In this document: positions 43,969-51,830 of the stretch, piece after piece
Position numbering within the stretch: position 1 is the first letter of the stretch
Layout: the number at the start of each line of letters is the position of its first letter
Source of the DNA: SHXR01 sp046160305
GTDB taxonomy: Bacteria; Pseudomonadota; Gammaproteobacteria; Burkholderiales; SG8-39
Reading direction: 5' to 3'
Assembly: GCA_046160305.1 (NCBI GenBank)
Contig: JBJXGX010000078.1
Coordinates: forward strand, 97,423 to 161,422
Length of the DNA: 64,000 nt
Program-made: the position numbers and the translations under genes
The notes under the pieces: model-generated
The model's database searches: none
Seen by the model: the letters and a program-made list of their open reading frames with translations, nothing else
Told to the model about the DNA's origin: nothing

Positions 43969-44814
43969 ATGCAAATGTTTCGTATTGACCGACTCGCGTT
44001 CTACGCCGCCGCCCTCTTCGTCACGACCGCGGCTCTCGCGCAGCAATCGACCCCATCGACCGACTACAAGCCGAGTGTCGGTCAACCCGGCAAGGACGTC
44101 GTCTGGGTGCCGACCCCCGAACAACTCGTCGAGCGCATGCTCACGATGGCGCAGGTCACCGCTCAAGACGTGGTGATCGATTTAGGCTCCGGCGATGGCC
44201 GTACCGTCATCGCCGCGGCCAAGCGTGGCGCAAACGCAATGGGCATCGAGTACAACCCGGAAATGGTGACGCTCTCGACCCGTGCCGCGCAGCGAGAAGG
44301 CGTGTCGGCGAAGGCGAAGTTCATGAAGGCCGACATCTTCGAATCGGATTTCTCGAAGGCGACGGTGATCACGATGTATCTCCTGCCCGGTTTGAATCTC
44401 AAGCTGCGCCCGAAGCTGCTCGAAATGAAACCGGGTACGCGCCTGGTGTCCCATCAATTCACGATGGACGACTGGCTTCCGGATGAGACCTCGTATTTCG
44501 ACTTTCGGCCCGCTTACCTGTGGATCGTGCCGGCGAAGACCCAGGGCAAGTGGCGAATCGATGCGCCGGGATTCCAGGGGCTCGACGCGAATTTCGAGCA
44601 GACGTTTCAGCGTGTCAAGGGCGACATCGAGATGGACGGCAACATCAAGGCCGGGCTGCGCGAGCTCAAGATATGGGGCGATCAGATCACCTTTACTGCG
44701 GTGGACGCGAAGGGTGTGGCACGCGAGTTCGCGGGCAAGGTGGCCGGCGACAAGATGGCGGGAACGGTGAAGGCGGGGAGCGAGATGGGGCAGTGGAGCG
44801 CTATTAAAAAGTAA
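43969..44814 (+). CDS. Signal-bearing SAM-dependent methyltransferase-like protein (copy 2)
   Basis: A 281-residue paralogue of the product at 40891-41820. It starts at ATG 43969 with an AAGGAG ribosome site, then a signal peptide (RLAFYAAALFVTTAALAQQ). The core begins VVWVPTPEQLVERMLTMAQV and has VVIDLGSGDGRTVIAAAKRG, GIEYNPEMVTLSTRAAQREG and KADIFESDFSKATVITMYLLPGLN. The C-terminal domain is beta-rich (FDFRPAYLWIVPAKTQGKWRID and an AGTVKAG ending). As with copy 1, a SAM-type fold on an exported protein needs explaining. Confidence 0.82.
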   Translation: MQMFRIDRLAFYAAALFVTTAALAQQSTPSTDYKPSVGQPGKDVVWVPTPEQLVERMLTMAQVTAQDVVIDLGSGDGRTVIAAAKRGANAMGIEYNPEMVTLSTRAAQREGVSAKAKFMKADIFESDFSKATVITMYLLPGLNLKLRPKLLEMKPGTRLVSHQFTMDDWLPDETSYFDFRPAYLWIVPAKTQGKWRIDAPGFQGLDANFEQTFQRVKGDIEMDGNIKAGLRELKIWGDQITFTAVDAKGVAREFAGKVAGDKMAGTVKAGSEMGQWSAIKK

Positions 44815-44832
44815 CGCTTACCGCCTTAAGAC

Positions 44833-44986
44833 CTCAGAAAGAGGACACGGAGGACGCGGAGGAGAAAGGCGAGGAACACGGAGGCACGGCAGCGGCAGGA
44901 ATCGTCGACGGTATCGAATCAACGCTCGGCACGGGATCAAGTCGTTTCCTCCTTTACCTCCGCGTCCTCCGCGTCAAATTTCTGAG
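44833..44986. repeat. Long inverted repeat with GGAGGACGCGGAGG core, copy 1
   Basis: Arms at 44833-44875 and 44945-44986 share CTCAGAAA, then CGGAGGACGCGGAGG and a GAAAGG/TAAAGG tail in opposite orientation, with ~69 bp between. It fills the gap between two convergent genes. The same element occurs at 53183-53384. Confidence 0.8.
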
Positions 44987-45014
44987 TGCATTAGCGGGCT
45001 GAGCGCGTTACCCC

Positions 45015-45323
45015 TTACCGCACCGTCGCATCCCCGCCTTCAACGATCACCAGCTCCACTTCGCCTGCGCCATTCTTCTTCCGGAACGCCGACGCTTCCT
45101 GATACGCCTTCGAGTCGTGGCACGCCACCGCCTGTTCGAGCGTGGGGAATTCGATCACCACGAACCGGCCGAACTTTTCCGGCCCTTCCAGGATCTTGAA
45201 GCGCCCGCCACGCGCGAGCACCTTGCCGCCAAACTTGCCGATGATTTCCGGCACCCGATCGGTGTACTTCTTGTACTCGACCGGATCGTTGATTTTCGAG
45301 CGTGCAACCCAGTAGCCGGGCAT
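45015..45323 (-). CDS. DUF1330 family protein
   Basis: A 102-residue member of DUF1330, a ferredoxin-like dimeric alpha-beta barrel fold. Family blocks are GYWVARSKINDPVEYKKYTDRVPEII, GGKVLARGGRF, FVVIEFPTLEQAVACHDSKAYQEA and the terminal VELVIVEG. Function unknown; members often accompany catabolic genes, as here beside a TRAP transporter. Start ATG 45323. Confidence 0.9.
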   Translation of the reverse strand: MPGYWVARSKINDPVEYKKYTDRVPEIIGKFGGKVLARGGRFKILEGPEKFGRFVVIEFPTLEQAVACHDSKAYQEASAFRKKNGAGEVELVIVEGGDATVR

Positions 45324-45426
45324 TCGAATCTCCTTCTGATGGCTATTTGGAAGAGGCTATTGAACCACCAAGGCGCGAACGTTCAAGGTGGAGTGGAGGC
45401 TGTCGATCAGGAACGGTGGTGATTGC

Positions 45427-46773
45427 TTATTGTCCTACGATCACCTTGGTCGAGAGTTCGGGTAGCCATGTCGCGATCCCGGGGAAGATCACGATGCAAA
45501 TGATGACCCCGAGCAGTCCGATCCAGTATGGCGTTGACCCCCGGAAGATTTCACCCACCGTCGTGTCCTCCTCGGGCAAGGCGGCTTTCACCGTAAACAC
45601 GACCAAGCCGAATGGCGGTGTCAGAAATCCGGTCTCGATGGCGAGGATGCCGATCATCGCAAACGCGAGCGGATCAAAGCCGAGCACGCCGGCGATCGGC
45701 GCGAACACCGGCACCGTGAGCAGGATGATCGAGATCGAATCGATCAGACAGCCAAGCACGAACCAGATCAGCACCATCAGCGCGAGCACGCCGTAGGGTC
45801 CGAATCCGGTCGCAAGAAAAAGGTCTTGCGTTGCCTTGGTGACGCCGGTCATCGACAGCACACGCGAATAGAGTTGCGCCGTGAAGAGCAGCAACAGCAA
45901 CGGTGCCGAGGTGCGCCCGACCGACAGCACCACCTCGAACATGGCCCGCGGCTTCATGCCTTTCATGAGCGCGAACACGAGCGAGAGCACCGCGCCCACT
46001 CCGGCGCCCTCGGTCGGCGTAAAAAAGCCGAGCCAGATGCCGCCCAGCGTAAGGAAGACCACCATGATGACCGTCATGGTGCTCCACGCCGCCTGGCCGA
46101 CTTCACGGGTCGACATCTCCGCCGTCAATTTCGCGTGTGTCGGTCCGGCGCCCACGAGCTCCGGCTTGGTCACGGCGACCCAAAGAATGTAGGCCACGAA
46201 GAATGCAACGAGCACGAACCCCGGCAACACGCCCGCCAGAAACAGCTTGCCGATCGATTGCTCGGTGAGCACTCCCCACACGATCATCAGCACCGAGGGC
46301 GGAATCAGCATGCCGAGGCAGGCGCTGCCCGCGATGCAGCCGAGCGCGAACTGGCGGTTGTAGCCGTGCCGTTTCATTTCCGGATAGGCGATACGGGAGA
46401 ATGCCGCCGCCGCTGCGATCGAAACGCCGGTGACGAAGGCGAACACCGCATTCGCCAGCACCGTGGCAACGCCAAGGCGCCCGGGAATCCGGCGGGTGAG
46501 GCTGTTGATGAGCGCGAACATGTCGCGCGCCGCGCCGCACTTTGCGAGGAACTCGCCCATCAGCATGAAGAGCGGGATGACCGCGAACACATAGTCGCGC
46601 AGCGTCTCGAAAGCGGTATTGGCAACGAAGGTCCTGACGGTATCGATGTCGCCGTTGATGAGATAGATGCCGACGGCGGCGGTCGTTCCAAGCGCGACCG
46701 CGAGGTGGACGCCAAGAAACACGAGCGCGAGCAGCACCCCGATCAGGATCGTCATTTCCACATAGCCGAACAT
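45427..46773 (-). CDS. dctM: TRAP transporter large permease (DctM)
   Basis: A 448-residue membrane protein with about twelve helices, the ion-coupled transport subunit of a TRAP system. Blocks include GVHLAVALGTTAAVGIYLINGD, VIPLFMLMGEFLAKCGAARDMF, CIAGSACLGMLIPPSVLMIVWG, PTEGAGVGAVLSLVFALMKG and DSISIILLTVPVFAPI. The length fits DctM (about 425-450). It follows the dctQ start by 9 bp. Confidence 0.95.
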   Translation of the reverse strand: MFGYVEMTILIGVLLALVFLGVHLAVALGTTAAVGIYLINGDIDTVRTFVANTAFETLRDYVFAVIPLFMLMGEFLAKCGAARDMFALINSLTRRIPGRLGVATVLANAVFAFVTGVSIAAAAAFSRIAYPEMKRHGYNRQFALGCIAGSACLGMLIPPSVLMIVWGVLTEQSIGKLFLAGVLPGFVLVAFFVAYILWVAVTKPELVGAGPTHAKLTAEMSTREVGQAAWSTMTVIMVVFLTLGGIWLGFFTPTEGAGVGAVLSLVFALMKGMKPRAMFEVVLSVGRTSAPLLLLLFTAQLYSRVLSMTGVTKATQDLFLATGFGPYGVLALMVLIWFVLGCLIDSISIILLTVPVFAPIAGVLGFDPLAFAMIGILAIETGFLTPPFGLVVFTVKAALPEEDTTVGEIFRGSTPYWIGLLGVIICIVIFPGIATWLPELSTKVIVGQ

Positions 46774-46782
46774 GGGGGCGCC

Positions 46783-47304
46783 TCAGTGCGAAGAAGAGAC
46801 AGCGCCGGCAGGCCCATGGCCTGCCAGTGCGGATCTGCAATTCTTGATGGCCAACAGCACGTAGCTGATCGAGGCGAGCGCCGTGCCCACCACGATCACC
46901 AGCTTGGCCGGCCATGACGGCACCCGTAGCGCCCCCTCCCCTTCGTATTCGTTCGAGATCCAGGCGTGCCCAAGCGGCTCGATGCTGCCCCAGCACACCA
47001 GCCCGAAGAACAGCACACCGACGATCGCGCCCGCGGCGGCAAGGTAGCTTTGCAGCGTCAGCGGAAAGTGGGTCGTAATGAAATCGACATTGAGCATCGA
47101 CCCGGAGCGGATCGCATAGGCCGCCTGCAGGAAGCAGATCATGACGATCGAGATCGACACCAATTCGGGTGTGCCCTTGACCGGACTGTTGAAGGCGCCG
47201 CGGCCGATCACATCGGCGACGACGAGAAACGAAAGCGCGAAGCCGAGCACGGCTGCCATGACCAGCAGCGTGCGGGCGATCGCGTCGAGTGCGCGTTCGA
47301 ACAT
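46783..47304 (-). CDS. dctQ: TRAP transporter small permease (DctQ)
   Basis: A 173-residue membrane protein with four helices. The N-terminus (LDAIARTLLVMAAVLGFALSFLVVADVIGRGAFN) and the long loop GTPELVSISIVMICFLQAAYAIRSGSMLNVDF match DctQ. This subunit couples the binding protein to DctM. A terminator-like hairpin separates it from the upstream dctP gene. Confidence 0.93.
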   Translation of the reverse strand: MFERALDAIARTLLVMAAVLGFALSFLVVADVIGRGAFNSPVKGTPELVSISIVMICFLQAAYAIRSGSMLNVDFITTHFPLTLQSYLAAAGAIVGVLFFGLVCWGSIEPLGHAWISNEYEGEGALRVPSWPAKLVIVVGTALASISYVLLAIKNCRSALAGHGPAGAVSSSH

Positions 47305-47350
47305 GGTGAATCGGGTCCTTTGGGGCGTGGAAGGATGGCGATGGGTCCAA

Positions 47351-47386
47351 CCGGAAAAACAAACGGCGCGATGCGACGCGCCGTTT
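47351..47386 (-). terminator. Intrinsic terminator or attenuator between dctP and dctQM
   Basis: A perfect 10-bp stem (AAACGGCGCG / CGCGCCGTTT, 47361-47386) with a six-base loop. On the minus strand it is followed by TTTTT. Its position after the binding-protein gene would let most transcripts stop there, giving more receptor than permease. Confidence 0.85.
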
Positions 47387-47407
47387 GCGGGTCCTGCGAT
47401 AGCCCGG

Positions 47408-48472
47408 CTATTTGATCGCGTAGCGCACCGGCCATTTGTGACCGAGCTTCTCGGCCTCTTCGAGAGCGAGCTTCAGCACCTGGGTGGCCGGCAGCCCCTG
47501 TTTATTGAGCTCATCGGCGCGTTGCTGCGGCCATGCGGTGAGCGACTTCGCCCACTCGAGGCGAACGCTGTCGGGAATGTCCTTCACCTTTGCGCCGGCC
47601 TTGCGCAGTGCCTCGAGCTGCAGCGGATAGTTCTCTTCGTTGACCGTGCCGGTTTTCAGCTCATACTCGCGGGCGACCTCCAGGACAACGTCCTGCACAT
47701 CCTTCGGCAGCTTCGCGAAGCGATTCTTGTTCATCGTGAGGCCATGCCAGGTGATCGCACCGAACCCGATCAATGTGTAGTGCGGGCCGACCTCCTGCAG
47801 CTTGAAGTTCACATAGGCGGAGGGGAAGAGAATCATCCCCGAGTAGACGCCTGTCTGCATCGACGTATAGACCTCGGGCAGGGACGTCTGGACCGGGACG
47901 GCGCCGGCAAACTCGAGCCATTTGAGGTTGAGCCCGGCGCCGCCAAGCTTCTTGCCCTTCAGATCGGCAACCGAATTCCACTCGAAGCTGGTACCAAGGT
48001 TGTAGCCGTTGTCGGCGATCAGCGCGAGCAGTCGCTGGTTGAATTTGTCTTCCAGCACCTTGCTCATGTACGGCACCTTGTCGTACACCGCGCGGGCCAT
48101 CTTGCCGCTTTGAATCGGGCTCATCGTGCCAAATGGCAACACCACCTGGAACGAATGCAACGGCAGGTTGGACGGCTCGAAACAGAAGCAGTAACCGCCG
48201 ATATCGATGATGCCCGCCTGCACACCTTCGAGCGTATCCGCCACTTTCACCATCGAGCCGCCATAGCCTTCGACGAACTCGACCTTGTGTTTGGTGCGCG
48301 CCGCGACCCGCTTGGCCACCTCGGGCACGAAGAAGGTCGTCATCAGATTGACGTAAGTGTTCGGTGCCGCATGTCCCGACGCGATCCGGAGTTTGATGTC
48401 TTCAGCGGATACCAGGGCACTCGAAGCAAGGGCCGCAGCGGCCACTGACGCAAGGGAGGCGATGCGTTTCAT
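47408..48472 (-). CDS. dctP: TRAP transporter solute-binding protein (DctP family)
   Basis: A 354-residue periplasmic binding protein. Start is ATG 48472, giving the signal peptide MKRIASLASVAAAALASSALVSA. The DctP fold is clear: KLRIASGHAAPNTY, VEGYGGSMVKVADTLEGVQAGIIDIGGY, ADLKGKKLGGAGLNLKWLEFAGAVPVQTSLPEVYTSMQTGVYSGM. In most DctP proteins the strand after DLKG has an Arg (LKIR) that grips the ligand's carboxylate; here it reads KKLGGAG. Ligand type may therefore be unusual. The gene is divergent from a GntR/FCD regulator, which may control it. Confidence 0.93.
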   Translation of the reverse strand: MKRIASLASVAAAALASSALVSAEDIKLRIASGHAAPNTYVNLMTTFFVPEVAKRVAARTKHKVEFVEGYGGSMVKVADTLEGVQAGIIDIGGYCFCFEPSNLPLHSFQVVLPFGTMSPIQSGKMARAVYDKVPYMSKVLEDKFNQRLLALIADNGYNLGTSFEWNSVADLKGKKLGGAGLNLKWLEFAGAVPVQTSLPEVYTSMQTGVYSGMILFPSAYVNFKLQEVGPHYTLIGFGAITWHGLTMNKNRFAKLPKDVQDVVLEVAREYELKTGTVNEENYPLQLEALRKAGAKVKDIPDSVRLEWAKSLTAWPQQRADELNKQGLPATQVLKLALEEAEKLGHKWPVRYAIK

Positions 48473-48619
48473 GTTTTCTCCATGGAGGCGATCGTGATAC
48501 CACGACGCGAAGCCGTGATATTCCAAGTAAAGCCGTTTCCTGTCAATCGAATCGCGACTCGGACGGTCATGTTTGAGATCGGAGAATATTCGCTCATTAC
48601 AACAACGGGATAGATGAAA

Positions 48620-48635
48620 GTGGGCGCTCGCCCAC
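48620..48635. promoter_or_regulatory. Inverted repeat between dctP and the GntR gene, candidate operator
   Basis: GTGGGCG and CGCCCAC, seven bases each, separated by two bases, in the 238-bp divergent gap. GntR/FCD regulators bind such dyads. Evidence is position and symmetry only. Confidence 0.35.
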
Positions 48636-48692
48636 CGCGTTTGTGCGCCGCATTGAAATATCAGACCATGCCAATTTCGGGCAATGCCTTGA

Positions 48693-48698
48693 TATACT
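48693..48698 (+). promoter_or_regulatory. Possible -10 box (TATACT) of the GntR regulator gene
   Basis: TATACT matches the -10 consensus at five of six positions and ends 12 bases before the ATG at 48711. No good -35 is seen at 17 bp. With so short a leader, translation from the later GTG at 48759 is also possible. Confidence 0.35.
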
Positions 48699-48710
48699 GG
48701 CGCTGGTCCA

Positions 48711-49421
48711 ATGGCCTGTCGCCCATTGCCTGCCGTCAGCCCGACCTTTGCTGCGCCCGTGACGCTTCCAGTTTCGGCCCCGTTGATCCGTACCAGCGTC
48801 TACGAGCGTATTCGTGGCGAGATCCTCTCTTGTGCGTTGCGCCCCGGTACGCAATTGCAGGAGCGCGACCTCGCCCTGCGCTATGCAGTGAGCAAGTCGC
48901 CGATTCGTGACGCGTTGTTACGCTTGCAGGAACAGAACCTGATCGAGGTGTTGCCGCGCAAAGGCTATCGGGTGCGGCCCGTATCGGTGGCGGATGCGCG
49001 CGAGATGTACGAGATGCGATCGATGCTCGAGCGCTCGTGCGTGGCGCGCATGATCGAGTCGGGCGCGGATGATGCGCTGCGCGGGTTGGATGCCTTTCGT
49101 CTGACCCCGATCGAAACCGATCTCGGTGCCTGGATCGGGTACAACCGGCGCTTTCATCTCGCCATTGCAGAGGGCTCGGGCAACACCCGTCTGGCCCGCG
49201 CCACCCGCGAGATCATCGAACAGTTCGACCGGCTCACCTACATGAGTGTGACGGCGAGCGAAGCGGGCAGCCTGGCCGACTTCGTCCGCGAGCATGTCGA
49301 GATCGTCGAGGCCATACAACAGCGCGACAAGCGGCAGGCCGGCACGCTGATCAAGGACCACGTCGAGAGCTCCCGCAAGCGTCTGCTCGATTCGCTGGCA
49401 AGCCTCGAAATCATTCCATAA
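48711..49421 (+). CDS. GntR family transcriptional regulator, FCD domain
   Basis: A 236-residue regulator. The N-terminal winged helix begins RTSVYERIRGEILSCALRPGTQLQERDLALRYAVSKSPIRDALLRLQEQNLIEVLPRKGYRV (GntR signature). The C-terminal FCD domain carries metal or ligand residues in GYNRRFHLAIAE, EHVEIVEAI and DHVESS. Such regulators usually repress catabolic and transport genes until a carboxylate binds. It sits between the divergent TRAP operon and the downstream oxidoreductase/VOC/hydrolase genes, so it probably controls one or both. Start ATG 48711; GTG 48759 possible. Confidence 0.92.
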   Translation: MACRPLPAVSPTFAAPVTLPVSAPLIRTSVYERIRGEILSCALRPGTQLQERDLALRYAVSKSPIRDALLRLQEQNLIEVLPRKGYRVRPVSVADAREMYEMRSMLERSCVARMIESGADDALRGLDAFRLTPIETDLGAWIGYNRRFHLAIAEGSGNTRLARATREIIEQFDRLTYMSVTASEAGSLADFVREHVEIVEAIQQRDKRQAGTLIKDHVESSRKRLLDSLASLEIIP

Positions 49422-49436
49422 ACCAGGAGCGCCAAG

Positions 49437-50414
49437 ATGAAAGCACGTGTCGTACGTTTCCATAAGGCAGGCGGCCCGGAAGTAATGCAGATCGAAACGC
49501 ATGATCTGCCCGCGCCGGGCCCGGGCGAGGCCATCGTTCGCAATACCGCGATCGGCCTCAATTTCCAGGACGTCTATCAGCGTTCCGGGTTCTACCCGTT
49601 GCCGTTGCCAAGCGGGATCGGCACCGAGGCCGCGGGTGTGGTCGAACAGTGCGGCGCCGGTGTGACCACCTGCAAAGTGGGCGATCGCGTCTGCTACGCG
49701 GGCGGGCCGATCGGCGCCTATGCCGATCTGCGTGTAATTCCCGCCGATCGGCTCGTCAAGATTCCGGAAGGCATTTCGGATGAGCAGGCGGCGGCCGCGC
49801 TCTTGAAAGGCATGACGGTCGAGTACCTGCTCAATCGCACGTACGCGCTCAAGTCGGGACAGTTCGCGATGATGTACGCCGCCGCCGGTGGTGTCGGGCT
49901 CATCGCCGGTCAATGGGGCAAGGCGCTCGGCGCGAAGATGATCGGTGTGGCAAGCGGGCCCGAGAAAGTGAAGCTCGGTTTGGCGAATGGCTACTCTTTC
50001 ATGATCGATCGCGCGAAAGAGAAAATCGTCGATCGCGTCAAGGAGATCACGGGCGGGGCGATGCTCCCGGTCGTGTACGACTCGGTGGGCAAGGCGACCT
50101 TCGATGACACGATGAATTCGCTGGCGCCACGCGGCTTTTTCGTTTCGTTTGGCGCAGCGAGCGGCGCGCCGCCTGCAGTCGAAGCGGGCCTCCTGCAGAA
50201 GCTAGGTTCGCTCTATTTCACGCGCCCCACGCTGGTGACATACTGCGCCAAGCGCCCGGATCTCGAAGCTTCATCGACTGCGCTCTTCGACATGATCAAG
50301 AAAGGCGCGATCAAGATCCACATCAGCGAGCGCTATCGGATAAACGACGTGATGAGCGCCCACAACGACCTGCAATCCGGGCGTACGGTCGGATCGTCGA
50401 TCATCATTCCTTAA
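49437..50414 (+). CDS. NADPH:quinone oxidoreductase (zinc-less MDR)
   Basis: A 325-residue quinone oxidoreductase-like enzyme. N-terminal VVRFHKAGGPEVMQIETHDLPAPGPGEAIVRNTAIGLNFQDVYQRSGFYP, IGTEAAGVVEQCGAGV and the Rossmann site MMYAAAGGVGLIAGQWGKALG identify the family. A GGAGC stretch lies 6-10 bases before the ATG. It begins a run of catabolic genes after the GntR regulator. A decayed relative lies at 42730-43185. Confidence 0.93.
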   Translation: MKARVVRFHKAGGPEVMQIETHDLPAPGPGEAIVRNTAIGLNFQDVYQRSGFYPLPLPSGIGTEAAGVVEQCGAGVTTCKVGDRVCYAGGPIGAYADLRVIPADRLVKIPEGISDEQAAAALLKGMTVEYLLNRTYALKSGQFAMMYAAAGGVGLIAGQWGKALGAKMIGVASGPEKVKLGLANGYSFMIDRAKEKIVDRVKEITGGAMLPVVYDSVGKATFDDTMNSLAPRGFFVSFGAASGAPPAVEAGLLQKLGSLYFTRPTLVTYCAKRPDLEASSTALFDMIKKGAIKIHISERYRINDVMSAHNDLQSGRTVGSSIIIP

Positions 50415-50424
50415 GGAGAACGCC

Positions 50425-50892
50425 ATGCCGCTTTCACACATCGAGCACATGCTCGTCCTGGTCGACGATCTCGAGAAGACGCGCGACTGGTATCGCGACG
50501 TGCTTGGGATGGAAGAAGGGCCGCATCCCGATTTCGGTTTCCCCGTCTATTGGATGTACCTGGGCGGCGTGGATGTCGTGCATATCGGACAAAGCGCGCG
50601 TACCGCCTCCGATGGCCAGCGGCAGTATCTCGGCCGGCTCGCCCAGGCCTCCGATACGGGGACCGGGGCGCTCGATCACATCGCGTTTCGCGCCACCGGC
50701 CTGCCGCGGATGATCGAGCACCTGCAGGCGAAGAACATCAGGTTCACCCAGCGGCGGGCCAACGGCCAAGCCCTTTACCAACTTTTCTTCCTGGATCCGA
50801 ACGGCATCAAGATCGAGCTAAACTTCGCTGCTGAAGAGGCGGTGAACATCGTGCCCGAGCTGATGGCCTCCGATCTGATGAAGACGACTTAA
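50425..50892 (+). CDS. VOC/glyoxalase family protein
   Basis: A 155-residue single-module vicinal oxygen chelate protein. MPLSHIEHMLVLVDDLEKTRDWYRDVLGME is the typical first strand/helix with the metal His. HIAFRATGLPRMIEHL and YQLFFLDPNGIKIELNF supply the others, consistent with a metal His-His-Glu site. It follows the oxidoreductase gene by 10 bp, with an AAGGAG ribosome site. Possible roles include isomerase or ring-cleavage steps in aromatic breakdown; the substrate is unknown. Confidence 0.88.
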   Translation: MPLSHIEHMLVLVDDLEKTRDWYRDVLGMEEGPHPDFGFPVYWMYLGGVDVVHIGQSARTASDGQRQYLGRLAQASDTGTGALDHIAFRATGLPRMIEHLQAKNIRFTQRRANGQALYQLFFLDPNGIKIELNFAAEEAVNIVPELMASDLMKTT

Positions 50893-50960
50893 GACAACGC
50901 GACATAAGACCACGCTCGATTCACCATCACCATCTCTTGTTAGCAATGTAAGGAAGCGGA

Positions 50961-51674
50961 ATGAAGACAGTTATCGAAGCCCTGCCGGCCCCGTTCATCG
51001 CAGTCGAAGGTACGGATGCCGTATTTCCGGTCCGCCGCATCTGGTGCGTCGGTCGCAACTACGCCGATCACGCGCGCGAAATGGGTCACGACCCGAATCG
51101 CGAGCCGCCGTTCTTTTTCCAGAAGCCAAGCGACGCGGTGATCGCGTCGGGCGCAACGATCGCCTATCCGGTCATGACCAAAGATCTGCATCACGAGATC
51201 GAGCTGGTCGTATGCATCGGCAAGGGCGGCAAGAACATCCCGGTCGGAAAAGCGTTCGAGCATGTCCACGGTTACGCCGTCGGGCTCGACATGACACGCC
51301 GCGACCTCCAGTCGGACGCGAAGAAACTGCAGCGTCCCTGGGAAATGGGTAAGAGCTTCGATCAAAGCTGCCCGGTCTCGAAAGTGGTACCCGCCGCGAA
51401 GATCGGTCATCCGAATACAGGCGCCATCTGGGTCAAAGTGAATGGCGAGGTCAAGCAAAAGGGCGACCTCAACCAGCAGATCTGGCGCGTCGAAGAAACG
51501 ATTGCCTATCTGTCGACCTACGTGGAAATCTTCCCGGGCGATATCATCATGAACGGAACACCTGCCGGTGTCAGCGCAGTCAAGGCTGGTGACCGTCTGG
51601 ATGGCCACGTCGATGGCGTCGGCGATCTGGTGATTACCTATGCCGCCGAGGGGCAGATGAGGAAGGCGGCGTAG
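50961..51674 (+). CDS. Fumarylacetoacetate hydrolase family protein (fumarylpyruvate hydrolase-like)
   Basis: A 237-residue FAH-fold hydrolase. RIWCVGRNYADHAREMGHD, PPFFFQKPSDAV, the metal-binding HHEIELVVCIG, GYAVGLDMTRRDLQ, and WEMGKSFDQSCPVS are family blocks, with the acidic metal ligands in place. The sequence resembles the fumarylpyruvate hydrolases (NagK type) of gentisate degradation. Gentisate dioxygenase and maleylpyruvate isomerase genes are not in the window, so the exact reaction is open. Confidence 0.9.
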   Translation: MKTVIEALPAPFIAVEGTDAVFPVRRIWCVGRNYADHAREMGHDPNREPPFFFQKPSDAVIASGATIAYPVMTKDLHHEIELVVCIGKGGKNIPVGKAFEHVHGYAVGLDMTRRDLQSDAKKLQRPWEMGKSFDQSCPVSKVVPAAKIGHPNTGAIWVKVNGEVKQKGDLNQQIWRVEETIAYLSTYVEIFPGDIIMNGTPAGVSAVKAGDRLDGHVDGVGDLVITYAAEGQMRKAA

Positions 51675-51685
51675 GCGCCTTCAAG

Positions 51686-51782
51686 GGAAACGAGAAATGG
51701 GAAACGGGAAAAGTAGCTACAGCCCTCACCCGGTTGACGGCTCACGTTTGGCATTTCCCTTTTCTCGTTTCCCTTTTCCCGG
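51686..51782. repeat. Inverted repeat with GGGAAACGAGAAA core
   Basis: Left arm 51686-51714 and right arm 51753-51782 are near-perfect inverse copies of GGGAAACGAGAAAWGGGAAA, about 38 bp apart. The arms occupy most of the gap between the hydrolase and VOC genes. It is a different sequence from the GGAGGACGCGGAGG repeats. Confidence 0.75.
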
Positions 51783-51830
51783 ATTTTGACGTGTCCCCTT
51801 TTCCCTTTCTCACCAACACGAGAGGACTCC

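Noticed and set aside
45826..46917. Open frame of 363 codons opposite dctM/dctQ
   Set aside because: Composition is Arg/His/Glu-rich, with no membrane helices or motifs; the opposite strand encodes clear TRAP permeases.
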